Source: Lachnospiraceae bacterium (GTDB lineage: Bacteria > Bacillota > Clostridia > Lachnospirales > Lachnospiraceae). From it: DNA of 64,000 nucleotides. Below are positions 8,748 through 17,463 of the stretch, piece by piece. Position 1 is the first letter of the stretch. Every line of letters begins with the position of its first letter. The notes beneath the pieces were generated by a model. The model had not been told where the DNA came from. It was given only the letters and a program-made list of their open reading frames with translations, and did no database searches. The DNA lies in NCBI GenBank assembly GCA_017441295.1, contig JAFRYA010000006.1, positions 124,001 through 188,000 of the forward strand. The letters run 5' to 3'. Made by a program: the position numbers and the translations under genes.

Positions 8748-9566
8748 ATGAATTATGAGGAAATCGCCGGCAGGCTGGAAGAACTGACCAAAGTCAACTG
8801 CAGCGTATGCAGCTCCAATTACGAGGGCGTAAGAGACAATATCATCAAAGCATACAGATATTATCTGGACGCTATGTTTCCGTCGTTCTGCGAGCACCCT
8901 GAGGTGCCGGGTTACGGCGACAACATCCGCGCGCATTACATCCACCGCGCGAATGACTGCCTTTACACCGCGATGACCCATTTCGTCACCAAGCTGGAGG
9001 CTGAGGCTACGGTTGAAGCCCTCACTGAACTCCTTCCGGACATCTATGAAGTGCTGCTGACCGACATAAATGCCGGCTACGAAGGCGACCCGGCCGCCAA
9101 GAGCCTGGACGAAGTCATCCTGGCTTATCCGGCGTTTGTCGCTATCGGCGCGTACCGGATCGCGCACCAGCTGTACCTGATGGGACACACACTCGTAGCC
9201 CGTCTCATGACAGAGCACGCGCATTCCCGCACAGGCATCGATATTCATCCGGGCGCGACCATCGGTAAGCATTTCTTCATTGACCACGGCACCGGTGTTG
9301 TTATCGGTGAGACCACAGTGATCGGCGACAACGTCAAGCTCTACCAGCATGTAACCCTCGGCGCGAAGAGCTTCAAAGTGGCAGATGACGGCTCGTTAGT
9401 CAAAGGCATTAAGCGTCACCCAAACATCGGCAATGACGTAGTCATCTATGCCGGCGCAACCATTCTCGGCGGCGATGTCTATGTAGGCGACGGCTGCACG
9501 GTAGGCGGCAACGTATGGCTGACACATTCGCTGGAACCGGGAGAGACGATTTATTTCGAAGAATAA
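8748..9566 (+). CDS. cysE: Serine O-acetyltransferase
   Basis: A 272-residue enzyme making O-acetylserine from serine and acetyl-CoA for cysteine synthesis. The N-terminal half is helical; the C-terminal half is a left-handed hexapeptide-repeat helix with [20 protein letters not shown] (the His of DHGTG is catalytic) and [18 protein letters not shown]. The long N-terminal region matches the EpsC/SatA-type found in anaerobes rather than the short Bacillus CysE. Start at ATG 8748 is chosen because AAGGAG lies eight bases before it; the frame upstream belongs to the protease gene. No T-box or other leader is visible, as the gene follows the protease by ten bases. Confidence 0.92.
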   Translation: MNYEEIAGRLEELTKVNCSVCSSNYEGVRDNIIKAYRYYLDAMFPSFCEHPEVPGYGDNIRAHYIHRANDCLYTAMTHFVTKLEAEATVEALTELLPDIYEVLLTDINAGYEGDPAAKSLDEVILAYPAFVAIGAYRIAHQLYLMGHTLVARLMTEHAHSRTGIDIHPGATIGKHFFIDHGTGVVIGETTVIGDNVKLYQHVTLGAKSFKVADDGSLVKGIKRHPNIGNDVVIYAGATILGGDVYVGDGCTVGGNVWLTHSLEPGETIYFEE

Positions 9567-9570
9567 TAAT

Positions 9571-9607
9571 AGTGGCCGGCTCGGGGCTTCGGGCTGGCCA
9601 CTTTTTT
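9571..9607 (+). terminator. Terminator after cysE
   Basis: AGTGGCC at 9571 pairs with GGCCACT ending at 9602, with extra GC pairing inside, followed by six T. Confidence 0.85.
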
Positions 9608-9614
9608 CAAGTTC

Positions 9615-9711
9615 GGGGCGTTATTTAAAAACAAGGACACATTTTGCAGGTTATGGGCGGAAAAACGCCCTCGAGTTGCAAAATGTGTCCATTTTTATTG
9701 AAAAAACGCCC
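9615..9711. repeat. Imperfect inverted repeat C between convergent genes
   Basis: Three nested box pairs are placed symmetrically around 9662: GGGCG (9616) with CGCCC (9707), GGACACATTTTGCA (9635-9648) with TGCAAAATGTGTCC (9677-9690), and GGGCG (9655) with CGCCC (9666). The middle pair is a perfect 14-bp inverted match and, like array A, has TTTTGCA facing the centre. There is no 51-bp step, so it is only a possible relative of the four-box arrays; it could also be a bidirectional terminator or a small MITE-like piece. Confidence 0.6.
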
Positions 9712-9730
9712 ATAAGCTGCAGATCATGGC

Positions 9731-9754
9731 TGAGCCAAAAACTGAGCCAAAAAC
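9731..9754. repeat. 12-bp tandem repeat
   Basis: TGAGCCAAAAAC is repeated twice in a row (9731-9742, 9743-9754) and begun a third time at 9755, just past the end of the Na/Pi transporter gene. Confidence 0.8.
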
Positions 9755-9763
9755 TGAGCAGCC

Positions 9764-11533
9764 TTAGATCTGGAACCTGTCTCTATACTCCTGATAATAC
9801 AGGCTGTACGCGTTATCTTTCATTTCTTTCAGGTTGCTCAGGTACCTGTGCTCGCCTTCAACCTGGATAGTGTCGTCTTGGCTTTCGATTACAACAACGG
9901 CGATGTTGCTGCAATGGTCGGATACACGCTCGAAGTTGGTCAGCAGATCGTTGAATACGAAGCCGTCCTCGATGGTGCACTTGCCTTCCCTGAGCCTGTC
10001 AATGTGGTGGAACTTCAGCTCATCGCAGAGCTCATCCACAACTTCCTCAAGTGGCTCAACGCGTTCAGCCAGAGCAGGATCATTATTCCTGAATGCCTCA
10101 AAACAGGTTGACACAACTGTTTTAACTGCGTCTTCCAGAACGTCGAGTTCATGAGATGCCTCGTCTGAGAATGACATCTTTTTATCATGCATTTCCTGCA
10201 TGCTCTCCGCAATATTCTTCGAATGGTCAGAAATACGCTCGAAATCTGACAATGTGTGAAGATATTTGCTGACTTCTTCTGCCTGCTCAGTTGTCAGGCT
10301 GTTGCCGGCCACCTTGGCAAGGTATGCGCCTAGCTTATCTTCGTAGCGGTCAACTGTTGCTTCGAGGTCAAAGACCTTGTTCAGCACTTTGGCGTCATAA
10401 GCCTTTCTGAGACCGATAGCATCTTCCAGACCGGTCAGGGTCTTGTCAGCCATGGCATTGATAACGAGTTTGCTCTGCTCAATGGCCAGAGGCGGATGAG
10501 CGAGGAATCGGCTCTCCAGACGGTCCATGTCGGCCTGTGTCTCAAGCGCGGTCGGATCATCAGGAATGAGTTTCCTCAGCAGTTTATCCAAAGGCGTCAG
10601 CAGCGGTATCATAATAAGCACTACAACGAATCTGTAGAGTGAGTTGACCAGCGCGATGAGCACCATGGTCAGAACCAGGCTCATGAACGGAAAGTCCACG
10701 AATATATTGACCACATAGAATATTACACCCACTACGATCGCGCCTATCAGGTTTATGAAGAAGTATCCGAAGGCGGACCGTTTGCCCTCCGGGCTGGCAC
10801 CTAATGATGTCAGCAGTACAGGAACAGAAGCACCGATGCCGATACCCAGGATGATAGGGAAGCCTACGTTGAAGGTGATCGCGCCGGTGACAGCCAGGGC
10901 TTCCAAAATACCGACGGCAGCGCTGGCGCTCTGAAGGATACCTGTGATGACAGCACCGACCAGGATGCCGAGGAGCGGATTAGAGAACTTGGTCAGGATG
11001 GAAATGAATTCCGGGCTCTCCTTGAGTGGTGATACGGCGCCGCTCATGGTGGACATACCGAACATGAGGACCGCGAAGCCGATCAGGATCTCGCCAATGC
11101 TGCGTGTGGATGTCTTCTTGCAGAACATTCGGAGAATGATACCGATCACAGCTACAATGCCCGTCAGCACCTGCGTGCTGAAGTACTGCGCGATGTTCGA
11201 GCCGCCGCCTCCGAGGCTGTTCAGACAGAGGATCCAGCCGGTAACACTGGTGCCCAGGATAGAGCCGAGGATGACTCCCAGCGCCTGCCTGAATTTCATC
11301 ATGCCGGAGTTTACGAAACCGACGACCATAACGGAAGTAGCCGAAGAGGACTGGATGACAGCCGTGACTCCGGTACCCAGCAGGATGCCCTTCAGGGTTG
11401 TATTTGACAACTTATATAAGATTACTTCGAGTTTATTGCCGGCAACTTTTTTCAGGGCGTCGCCCATGACATTCATGCCGAACAGGAAGAGGGCTATACC
11501 GCCCAGAAGTTCAATTATATTTATTACAGTCAT
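9764..11533 (-). CDS. Na/Pi cotransporter family protein with PhoU domain
   Basis: A 589-residue membrane protein with two Na/Pi-cotransporter repeats, shown by the paired motifs IQSSSATSVM (about 60-70) and LQSASAAVG (about 200-208), followed by a cytoplasmic PhoU-like helical region (about 345-570). Members import phosphate with sodium, with the tail thought to regulate transport. Start is set at 11533 rather than 11566 because GGAGGAAAT lies just upstream and the first helix then begins immediately. It is transcribed toward cysE and divergent from the serpin gene. Confidence 0.9.
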   Translation of the reverse strand: MTVINIIELLGGIALFLFGMNVMGDALKKVAGNKLEVILYKLSNTTLKGILLGTGVTAVIQSSSATSVMVVGFVNSGMMKFRQALGVILGSILGTSVTGWILCLNSLGGGGSNIAQYFSTQVLTGIVAVIGIILRMFCKKTSTRSIGEILIGFAVLMFGMSTMSGAVSPLKESPEFISILTKFSNPLLGILVGAVITGILQSASAAVGILEALAVTGAITFNVGFPIILGIGIGASVPVLLTSLGASPEGKRSAFGYFFINLIGAIVVGVIFYVVNIFVDFPFMSLVLTMVLIALVNSLYRFVVVLIMIPLLTPLDKLLRKLIPDDPTALETQADMDRLESRFLAHPPLAIEQSKLVINAMADKTLTGLEDAIGLRKAYDAKVLNKVFDLEATVDRYEDKLGAYLAKVAGNSLTTEQAEEVSKYLHTLSDFERISDHSKNIAESMQEMHDKKMSFSDEASHELDVLEDAVKTVVSTCFEAFRNNDPALAERVEPLEEVVDELCDELKFHHIDRLREGKCTIEDGFVFNDLLTNFERVSDHCSNIAVVVIESQDDTIQVEGEHRYLSNLKEMKDNAYSLYYQEYRDRFQI

Positions 11534-11673
11534 AATGCCAATTTCCTCCATATAACATATTAACATCAGGAGAAAAGCCGTTCAATAATAATTTTTTACT
11601 GATATAATAAAAATGTAGCATTTCCCTCTGGACAGGTACTAAATAGACAGAGACAACCTAAGGAGGAAGTACA

Positions 11674-13065
11674 ATGAAGAAATTATCAAGATATATCTGC
11701 CTGCTCCTGGCGGGGCTGATGATCATTCCGCTGGCAGCATGCGAACAGAAAACACCTGAGAATCAGGGGAGCGAAGAATTGGGAAAATATGAGATTGTAT
11801 CAGTTAAATATCCGGAGATGGCACATTATCCTAACGAGTCGGAATTTATCAATAGCAACGGAGAGTTCGATGACGAAGGCTTTGAAAAGGTGTATGAGGC
11901 ATGGCGCCGCGACAAGGAAAAACAGAATGCCGGCTACGTTAATGGTTACCAGGGCGAATTAAATGATTTCATTTCAGCGCTGATTAATGAACTCATGAAG
12001 GACAATGGCGGAGAGAACGTCACCTGCTCGCCGATCAATATCTACATGGCGCTGGCGATGTTGGCTGAGACCACCGAAGGCGAGACCCGCGCGCAGATTC
12101 TGAATCTGCTGGGTGCAGGGTCTGTTGAAGAAGTCCGCGAACAGGCCAAAAATATCTGGAACGCGGCTTATATTGACGATGGCGCATCTACCAGTGTGCT
12201 GGCGAACTCACTCTGGCTCAGGGACGATCTGGAGTATAAACCGGAAGTATTCAATACCTTAGCTAATAACTATTACGCATCCTCATTCAAGGGCAAGATG
12301 GGCAGCGAGGAATTCAATCAGGCGCTCAGAGACTGGATCAACGAGCAGACAGGAGGGCTTCTGAAAGAACAGGCATCAGGCCTGGAGCTGGACCCTGCCA
12401 CAGTGCTTGCTCTCGCATCCACTATCTATTTCCGTGAGAAATGGGATGCTCAGTTCTCACCTAATGCGAATGATGAGAGGGTGTTCCACGGTGCGAAGGG
12501 CGATGAGACTGTCACTTTCATGAACCAGAGCGATACGCAGACATATTGCTGGGCTGACAAGTTCGCGGTTGTGGCCAAGGAATTTACGAACAACGGCTCA
12601 ATGCTGTTCTTCCTGCCTGACGAGGGCGTTGCACCGGAAGAACTGCTGACAGATGAGCAGTTCCTGGGATTCGTCAGCGGCTCAAGAAGAATCTATGACT
12701 GGGCAGACTGCAAGTATCTCATCGTAAATATGTCAGTTCCTAAGTTTGACGTTTCATCAGACATTGACCTGGCCAATGGCCTTAAGCATCTGGGCATCGT
12801 AGACGCATTTGACAGCGGAAAGGCAGACTTTTCACCTATATCTGAGGTTGAGAACGTATATCTGGACACAGCGAAACACGCTGCCAGAGTCAAGATCGAT
12901 GAGGAAGGCTGCGAGGCAGCAGCATATACCGTAATGGCTATGTGCGGAGCCGCCATGCCGCCACAGGAAGAAGTGGACTTCGTCCTTGACAGACCGTTTA
13001 TCTTCGTAATAAAAGACAGCAGCAATCTGCCGCTGTTCGTAGGAATCGTAAATACATTGAATTAA
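11674..13065 (+). CDS. Serpin lipoprotein
   Basis: A 463-residue serine/cysteine protease inhibitor of the serpin family. A signal peptide ends in the lipobox LAAC (Cys about 23), then a spacer of about 75 residues and the serpin fold: NVTCSPINIYMALAML and the TIYFREKWDAQF block near the middle, and the hinge KIDEEGCEAAAYT (about 407-419) leading into the reactive loop and the closing RPFIFVIKDSSNLPLFVG. A small-residue hinge is retained, so it is probably inhibitory. Bacterial serpins on the outside of gut commensals can block host or competitor proteases; that role is inferred. AAGGAGGAAG precedes the ATG. Confidence 0.93.
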   Translation: MKKLSRYICLLLAGLMIIPLAACEQKTPENQGSEELGKYEIVSVKYPEMAHYPNESEFINSNGEFDDEGFEKVYEAWRRDKEKQNAGYVNGYQGELNDFISALINELMKDNGGENVTCSPINIYMALAMLAETTEGETRAQILNLLGAGSVEEVREQAKNIWNAAYIDDGASTSVLANSLWLRDDLEYKPEVFNTLANNYYASSFKGKMGSEEFNQALRDWINEQTGGLLKEQASGLELDPATVLALASTIYFREKWDAQFSPNANDERVFHGAKGDETVTFMNQSDTQTYCWADKFAVVAKEFTNNGSMLFFLPDEGVAPEELLTDEQFLGFVSGSRRIYDWADCKYLIVNMSVPKFDVSSDIDLANGLKHLGIVDAFDSGKADFSPISEVENVYLDTAKHAARVKIDEEGCEAAAYTVMAMCGAAMPPQEEVDFVLDRPFIFVIKDSSNLPLFVGIVNTLN

Positions 13066-13119
13066 TTATCAGACATCCATGATGAAGGACTCTTCATCAA
13101 TTAGATTCCAAACCAGGAG

Positions 13120-13142
13120 CCTTCCCGCAAGGGAAGGTTTTC
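13120..13142 (+). terminator. Terminator after serpin gene
   Basis: CCTTCCC and GGGAAGG around a GCAA loop, followed by TTTT. Confidence 0.75.
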
Positions 13143-13250
13143 CTGATTCATAAAAAATTGTCAAATAATAAACAAATAGTGCAATGACAGATAATTGATG
13201 TTATAATACCAACACAAAAACCTGTAACCGATTTTGGGAAAGGAGACAAA

Positions 13251-13895
13251 ATGAAAAAAAGACTTATTGTTATTTTAGCAGTTGTTTGTGCTCTGGCACT
13301 GTGCCTGTGCGCTTGCGGCGGTAACGGCGGCGGCGGACAAGGCGGCGGTGGCCAGCAGGGCGGCGGCGAGCAAGGCGGCGGCGAGCAGGGCGGCGGTGGC
13401 GCTCAGGTAGCCGGCGAGACTATTGATACAGGCCTTGTTAAGGGACTTTGCCCGGATGGATGGATGTACTATCAGCAGACAGATATGTTTGCAGAGAAAG
13501 ATGCTGACGGCAAATATCCTGCAGACCCAACTAAGATGGCATTCTGCAAGGGCGGCGAGTCAGAGTGGGATCTGTTCTCTAAACCGACACTGTATGTAAA
13601 CTACTACGAGGGCGAACTGACTGACTCAGAACTCGAGTGGGCTAAGGCTTTCGTTGATGATGTAGCTGATACCAAGGTTACTGTTCAGGGCAAAGAGTGC
13701 GCAGCATTCACAGGCAAGTCATTAGTAGATGATGAGAACCCTGAGACAGATTACTGGGAGAACCTCTACATCTTCTTACCGCTTGACAAGGGATACTTCC
13801 AGATCAACATCCCTACACATTGCGGCGAGGAGCCGGGCGTTTCAGTTGACGATGCTGACGTTCAGGCAATCATCAACAGCATTGCTGTAGACTAA
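13251..13895 (+). CDS. Gly/Gln-rich lipoprotein of unknown function
   Basis: A 214-residue exported protein: signal peptide with lipobox LCAC (Cys about 22), then a low-complexity linker of Gly, Gln and Glu (about 23-57, coded at 13317-13407 by repeated GGCGGC-type triplets), then a compact domain of about 155 residues with several Trp/Tyr (SEWDLFSKPTLYVNYYEGEL). I do not recognise the domain. AAAGGAGAC lies before the ATG, and the gene stands alone between two terminators. The linker codons are a likely site for length change by slippage. Confidence 0.85.
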   Translation: MKKRLIVILAVVCALALCLCACGGNGGGGQGGGGQQGGGEQGGGEQGGGGAQVAGETIDTGLVKGLCPDGWMYYQQTDMFAEKDADGKYPADPTKMAFCKGGESEWDLFSKPTLYVNYYEGELTDSELEWAKAFVDDVADTKVTVQGKECAAFTGKSLVDDENPETDYWENLYIFLPLDKGYFQINIPTHCGEEPGVSVDDADVQAIINSIAVD

Positions 13896-13925
13896 TCTTA
13901 TAGACACAATTTAATATCGACATGA

Positions 13926-13954
13926 AAAGGGGAACTGCATTGCAGTTCCCCTTT
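13926..13954 (+). terminator. Terminator overlapping the next promoter
   Basis: AAAGGGGAACTGCA pairs perfectly with TGCAGTTCCCCTTT. The right arm contains the -35 box of the following promoter. Confidence 0.8.
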
Positions 13955-13968
13955 GCGTAGGTTATAAT
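13940..13968 (+). promoter_or_regulatory. Promoter giving a leaderless TetM-NYN transcript
   Basis: TTGCAG 13940-13945, 17-base gap, TATAAT 13963-13968. The ATG at 13975 is only six bases after the -10 box, so transcription should begin at or next to the A of the ATG. There is no Shine-Dalgarno sequence. Confidence 0.75.
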
Positions 13969-13974
13969 CGGCTC

Positions 13975-16566
13975 ATGAAAAAAGTGACTATTGGAATAAT
14001 CGCACATGTTGATTCGGGTAAAACCACACTTTCCGAGGGCTTGCTTTATCTGGGAGGCACCATCAGGACGATGGGCCGCGTAGACAAAGGGTCTTCTTTT
14101 TTGGACAGCAATTCCATGGAAAGAGACCGCGGGATCACCATTTATTCCAAGCAGGCCAGACTCGCATACAAAGATACTGAATTCATTCTGATAGATACTC
14201 CGGGCCACGCGGATTTCTCTGCTGAAATGGAGAGAACCATGCAGGTTCTGGATTACGCAATTCTCCTGATTGCCGCATCTGACGGCATCCGCGGCCAGAC
14301 TGAAACGCTTCTGCGTATTCTGGCGGAATATCAGGTTCCAACCTTTATTTTTATAAACAAAATGGACCAGGCCGGCGCGGATGCGCAGGCTGTGCTGGAT
14401 GCTCTGCACAGCTCATTTGGTTCAGAGATAGTGGACTTCTCCAAAGAAGACGGAGAAGAATTTTTTGACCAGACGGCCATGTGCTCTGAAGAGGCCATGG
14501 AGGAATTCATGGAGACAGGCAGAGTCTCCGAGGAGACCATCTGCAACATGATAGCGGACAGGCAGCTGATCCCCTGTTTCTTTGGCTCTGCGCTGAAAAT
14601 GACAGGCGTAGAGGAATTCCTGAACGCTCTGGACAGGCTGACGTTGTCTGTAGACTACCCTGAAGAATTCGCAGCCAGAGTCTTTAAGATTTCCAGAGAT
14701 GAAAGCGGCGAACGCCTGACGCTCCTCAAGGTGACCGGCGGTGAACTGAAAAGCAGGACTGCTCTGCCTGACGGCGGCTCTCAGAATAAAATAAACCAGA
14801 TCAGGATTTACAACGGCACCAGATATACTCTCACAGAGAGCGCTCCGGCGGGAGAAATCTGCGCCGTGACAGGCCTTAGGGAAAGCTGGGCCGGCCAGGG
14901 CTTTGGAGCCGAGAGCGAAGAGTCCGCTCCGCTCCTTATGCCGATACTGAATTACAGGGTCATACTGCCCGAGGGCGAGGCACCGGTCAAGGCGCTGCCC
15001 AAATTCAGGACGCTGGAAGAAGAAAACCCTGAACTGTCCGTCAGATGGGACGAGGACAGGCAGGAAATATATGTATGCGTCATGGGCGAGGTACAGCTGG
15101 AGATATTGTCGCAGCTGCTCATTGACCGCTTCGGGTTAGCAGTTTCGTTTGATACAGGCGAGGTAATGTACAGGGAGACTATCGCCAAGCCCGTGATAGG
15201 AATAGGACATTTCGAGCCGCTCCGCCACTATGCGGAGGTACATTTGCTGTTAGAGCCGCTCCCGGAAGGCAGCGGTCTGGAATTTGCCACTACGGCCAGC
15301 ACGGATTATCTGGCGAAGAACTGGCAGAGGCTTATTCTGACGCATTTGGCTGAAAAGAGACATAAAGGAGTGCTGACAGGATCGCCTATCACTGATATGA
15401 GGATCACACTGACAGCAGGCCGCGCGCACCTGAAACACACAGAGGGCGGCGACTTCCGCCAGGCAGTTTACAGGGCTGTCCGCCAGGGACTGATGATGGC
15501 GGAAAACGTCCTGCTCGAGCCGTATTACAGGTTCATTCTGGAGGTGCCTTACGATAATGTGGGCCGTGCGCTAAATGATATGGGGCAGATGAATGCCTCC
15601 TTTGGCGCACCTGAACTGGACAGCCAGAGAAATATGTCCGTGATCAGAGGCCGCGGTCCGGTATCCTGCCTCATGGATTATCCGAGAGAACTGGCCGCTT
15701 ACACCAGAGGCCAGGGCCATATCACACTGATATCAGATGGCTACAGCAGGTGCCATAATGAGGAAGAGGTAGTGCTGGCCAGAAATTACGATCCGCGCGC
15801 GGATCTGGCTAATAGTCCGGATTCAGTATTCTGTTCACATGGCAGCGGAGTGATCATTCCGTACGACGAGGTTTACGACCATGCGCACATTGCCGTGGAC
15901 GGCAGCCTCAAGGTCCCTGACGACAAAGAATACATGCCTGAGCGTGCAGGAGCGGCCCGGGAGATCAACCTTGGCACAGAGGAAATCGATCGGATAATAG
16001 CCGGCATTTCCAGGAAGAGCAATAGCACGCCGCACAGGGCTAAGAAATGGAAAAAGAAACAATCCCCGATCAGGGCTGAAAGCACTGAAAAAGCGAAAAC
16101 TCCCGCACTTCAGGTCTTTACTCCTGAAAGCGCGGACTATATAATTGTGGACGGCTATAACGTCATTTTCGCCTGGGAGGACCTGTCCGATCTGGCGAGG
16201 GACAATATTGACGGGGCGAGGGATGCCCTGCTCGATATCGTGACGGAATTCAAGAGCCAGGTGAATGCTGAAGTGACAGTTGTTTTCGACGCATATCGCG
16301 TCAAAGGGCATGTGACCGAAGAGGGCGTTTACCAGAATATCAACGTGGTTTACACCGGACAAACGGAGACGGCGGACCAGTTTATAGAGAGACGGACCAA
16401 CGAACTGGGCAAGAAGTCCAAGGTGGCGGTAGTCACCTCAGACGGGCTGGAGCAGGTGATCGCGCGCGGACAGGGCTGCATGCTTGTTTCCTCACGGGAG
16501 TTCAGGTCCATCGTAGAGAACATGAAACAGAGATTAAGAGAAGATTACAGGTTGGGGACTGATTAG
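13975..16566 (+). CDS. TetM-like ribosomal GTPase fused to a YacP/Rae1-type NYN domain
   Basis: An 863-residue fusion. Residues about 1-650 are an EF-G-like ribosomal protection GTPase: G1 AHVDSGKTT (10-18), G3 DTPGHADF (about 73-80), G4 NKMD (about 128-131) and later EF-G domains ending with the TetM-like MDYPRELAAYTRGQGH. A basic linker (about 660-715, RAKKWKKKQ) leads to an NYN domain (about 720-855) with IIVDGYNVIFAWE, VVFDAYRVKG and VVTSDGLEQV, as in YacP. B. subtilis YacP (Rae1) is a ribosome-dependent mRNA endonuclease acting in the A site, so the fusion would carry a nuclease to the place where TetM-type factors bind. Calling it a tetracycline resistance gene from homology alone is not justified. 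Confidence 0.88.
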   Translation: MKKVTIGIIAHVDSGKTTLSEGLLYLGGTIRTMGRVDKGSSFLDSNSMERDRGITIYSKQARLAYKDTEFILIDTPGHADFSAEMERTMQVLDYAILLIAASDGIRGQTETLLRILAEYQVPTFIFINKMDQAGADAQAVLDALHSSFGSEIVDFSKEDGEEFFDQTAMCSEEAMEEFMETGRVSEETICNMIADRQLIPCFFGSALKMTGVEEFLNALDRLTLSVDYPEEFAARVFKISRDESGERLTLLKVTGGELKSRTALPDGGSQNKINQIRIYNGTRYTLTESAPAGEICAVTGLRESWAGQGFGAESEESAPLLMPILNYRVILPEGEAPVKALPKFRTLEEENPELSVRWDEDRQEIYVCVMGEVQLEILSQLLIDRFGLAVSFDTGEVMYRETIAKPVIGIGHFEPLRHYAEVHLLLEPLPEGSGLEFATTASTDYLAKNWQRLILTHLAEKRHKGVLTGSPITDMRITLTAGRAHLKHTEGGDFRQAVYRAVRQGLMMAENVLLEPYYRFILEVPYDNVGRALNDMGQMNASFGAPELDSQRNMSVIRGRGPVSCLMDYPRELAAYTRGQGHITLISDGYSRCHNEEEVVLARNYDPRADLANSPDSVFCSHGSGVIIPYDEVYDHAHIAVDGSLKVPDDKEYMPERAGAAREINLGTEEIDRIIAGISRKSNSTPHRAKKWKKKQSPIRAESTEKAKTPALQVFTPESADYIIVDGYNVIFAWEDLSDLARDNIDGARDALLDIVTEFKSQVNAEVTVVFDAYRVKGHVTEEGVYQNINVVYTGQTETADQFIERRTNELGKKSKVAVVTSDGLEQVIARGQGCMLVSSREFRSIVENMKQRLREDYRLGTD

Positions 16567-16575
16567 GAGAAGGCA

Positions 16576-17463
16576 ATGGCAAAGATAGATAATGATAGCA
16601 AAGGAAAGAAATTCCTGAAATTTTTACTTAGAATCCTGATAATGACGATCGGCGCTTTCCTGTATGCGGCGGGAACCAGCCTTTTCCTGGATCCTAACAT
16701 GCTGGCACCGGGCGGCGTCATGGGTATAGCAGTTATCCTGTCGAGGTTCATTCCTATAAGTACAGGTATCCTGTTCTTCATCCTGAACGTTCCGATCTTC
16801 ATTTTTGGTATAGTCAAATTCGGCATCAAGTTCATGGGCGTAACAGTATATACGGTTGCGGTCAGCTCTGCCTTTACTAGACTGCTGGCGCTGCTGCCGC
16901 CTGTTACAGATGACCTGATCATCGCCGCGCTCGCTGGAGCAATCCTCATGGGCGGAGGCATTGGACTGGTATTCCTGTCCGGCTCAACTACGGGCGGTTC
17001 GGACATCATCGTCAAGGCGATCAGACAGAAGCATCCGTTCATGCGTACGGGCACGCTCTTTTTCCTGACTGACCTCGTGGTAGTTACAGCGTCAGGCATC
17101 GTAACTAAAGATATCAGAATAGCCATTTACGCGCTGATCGCGGTGCTGGTCGCAGGATTCACCATGGATTTCGTGCTCTATGGACGAGACGAGGCGCTCA
17201 TTATTTATATAATCAGTGACAAGACAGATGAGATAACCAAAAGGCTTATTGACGACCTGGATGTTGGCGTAACTCACCTCAGCGGCAGGGGCGCTTATAC
17301 CGGAAATGAGAAACAGGTCATCATGTGCGCGGTCAAGAAGACCATGGGCCCGCAGATTGAGGACGTTGTCAAAGAGGAGGACAGCTCGGCTTTCTTCATA
17401 ATATCGTCCGCCAAGGAGATTTACGGAGAGGGCTATAAAGACATCCTCAAGGAGAAATTGTAA
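16576..17463 (+). CDS. YitT family membrane protein
   Basis: A 295-residue protein with five to six membrane helices in the first 190 residues (including a GGVMGIAVILSRF block and LSGSTTGGSDIIVK, both typical of YitT) and a soluble C-terminal DUF2179 domain (about 205-290, with THLSGRGAYTGNEKQVI). Function of the family is not settled. AGGAGAAGG precedes the start. It overlaps the glycerate kinase start by one base (TAATG). Confidence 0.9.
   Translation: MAKIDNDSKGKKFLKFLLRILIMTIGAFLYAAGTSLFLDPNMLAPGGVMGIAVILSRFIPISTGILFFILNVPIFIFGIVKFGIKFMGVTVYTVAVSSAFTRLLALLPPVTDDLIIAALAGAILMGGGIGLVFLSGSTTGGSDIIVKAIRQKHPFMRTGTLFFLTDLVVVTASGIVTKDIRIAIYALIAVLVAGFTMDFVLYGRDEALIIYIISDKTDEITKRLIDDLDVGVTHLSGRGAYTGNEKQVIMCAVKKTMGPQIEDVVKEEDSSAFFIISSAKEIYGEGYKDILKEKL

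Noticed and set aside
13975..16566. Tetracycline resistance gene of the TetM/O/W class
   Set aside because: The GTPase part is like these factors, but many chromosomal Clostridia carry divergent relatives; the fused NYN domain and no mobile context make resistance an unsupported call.
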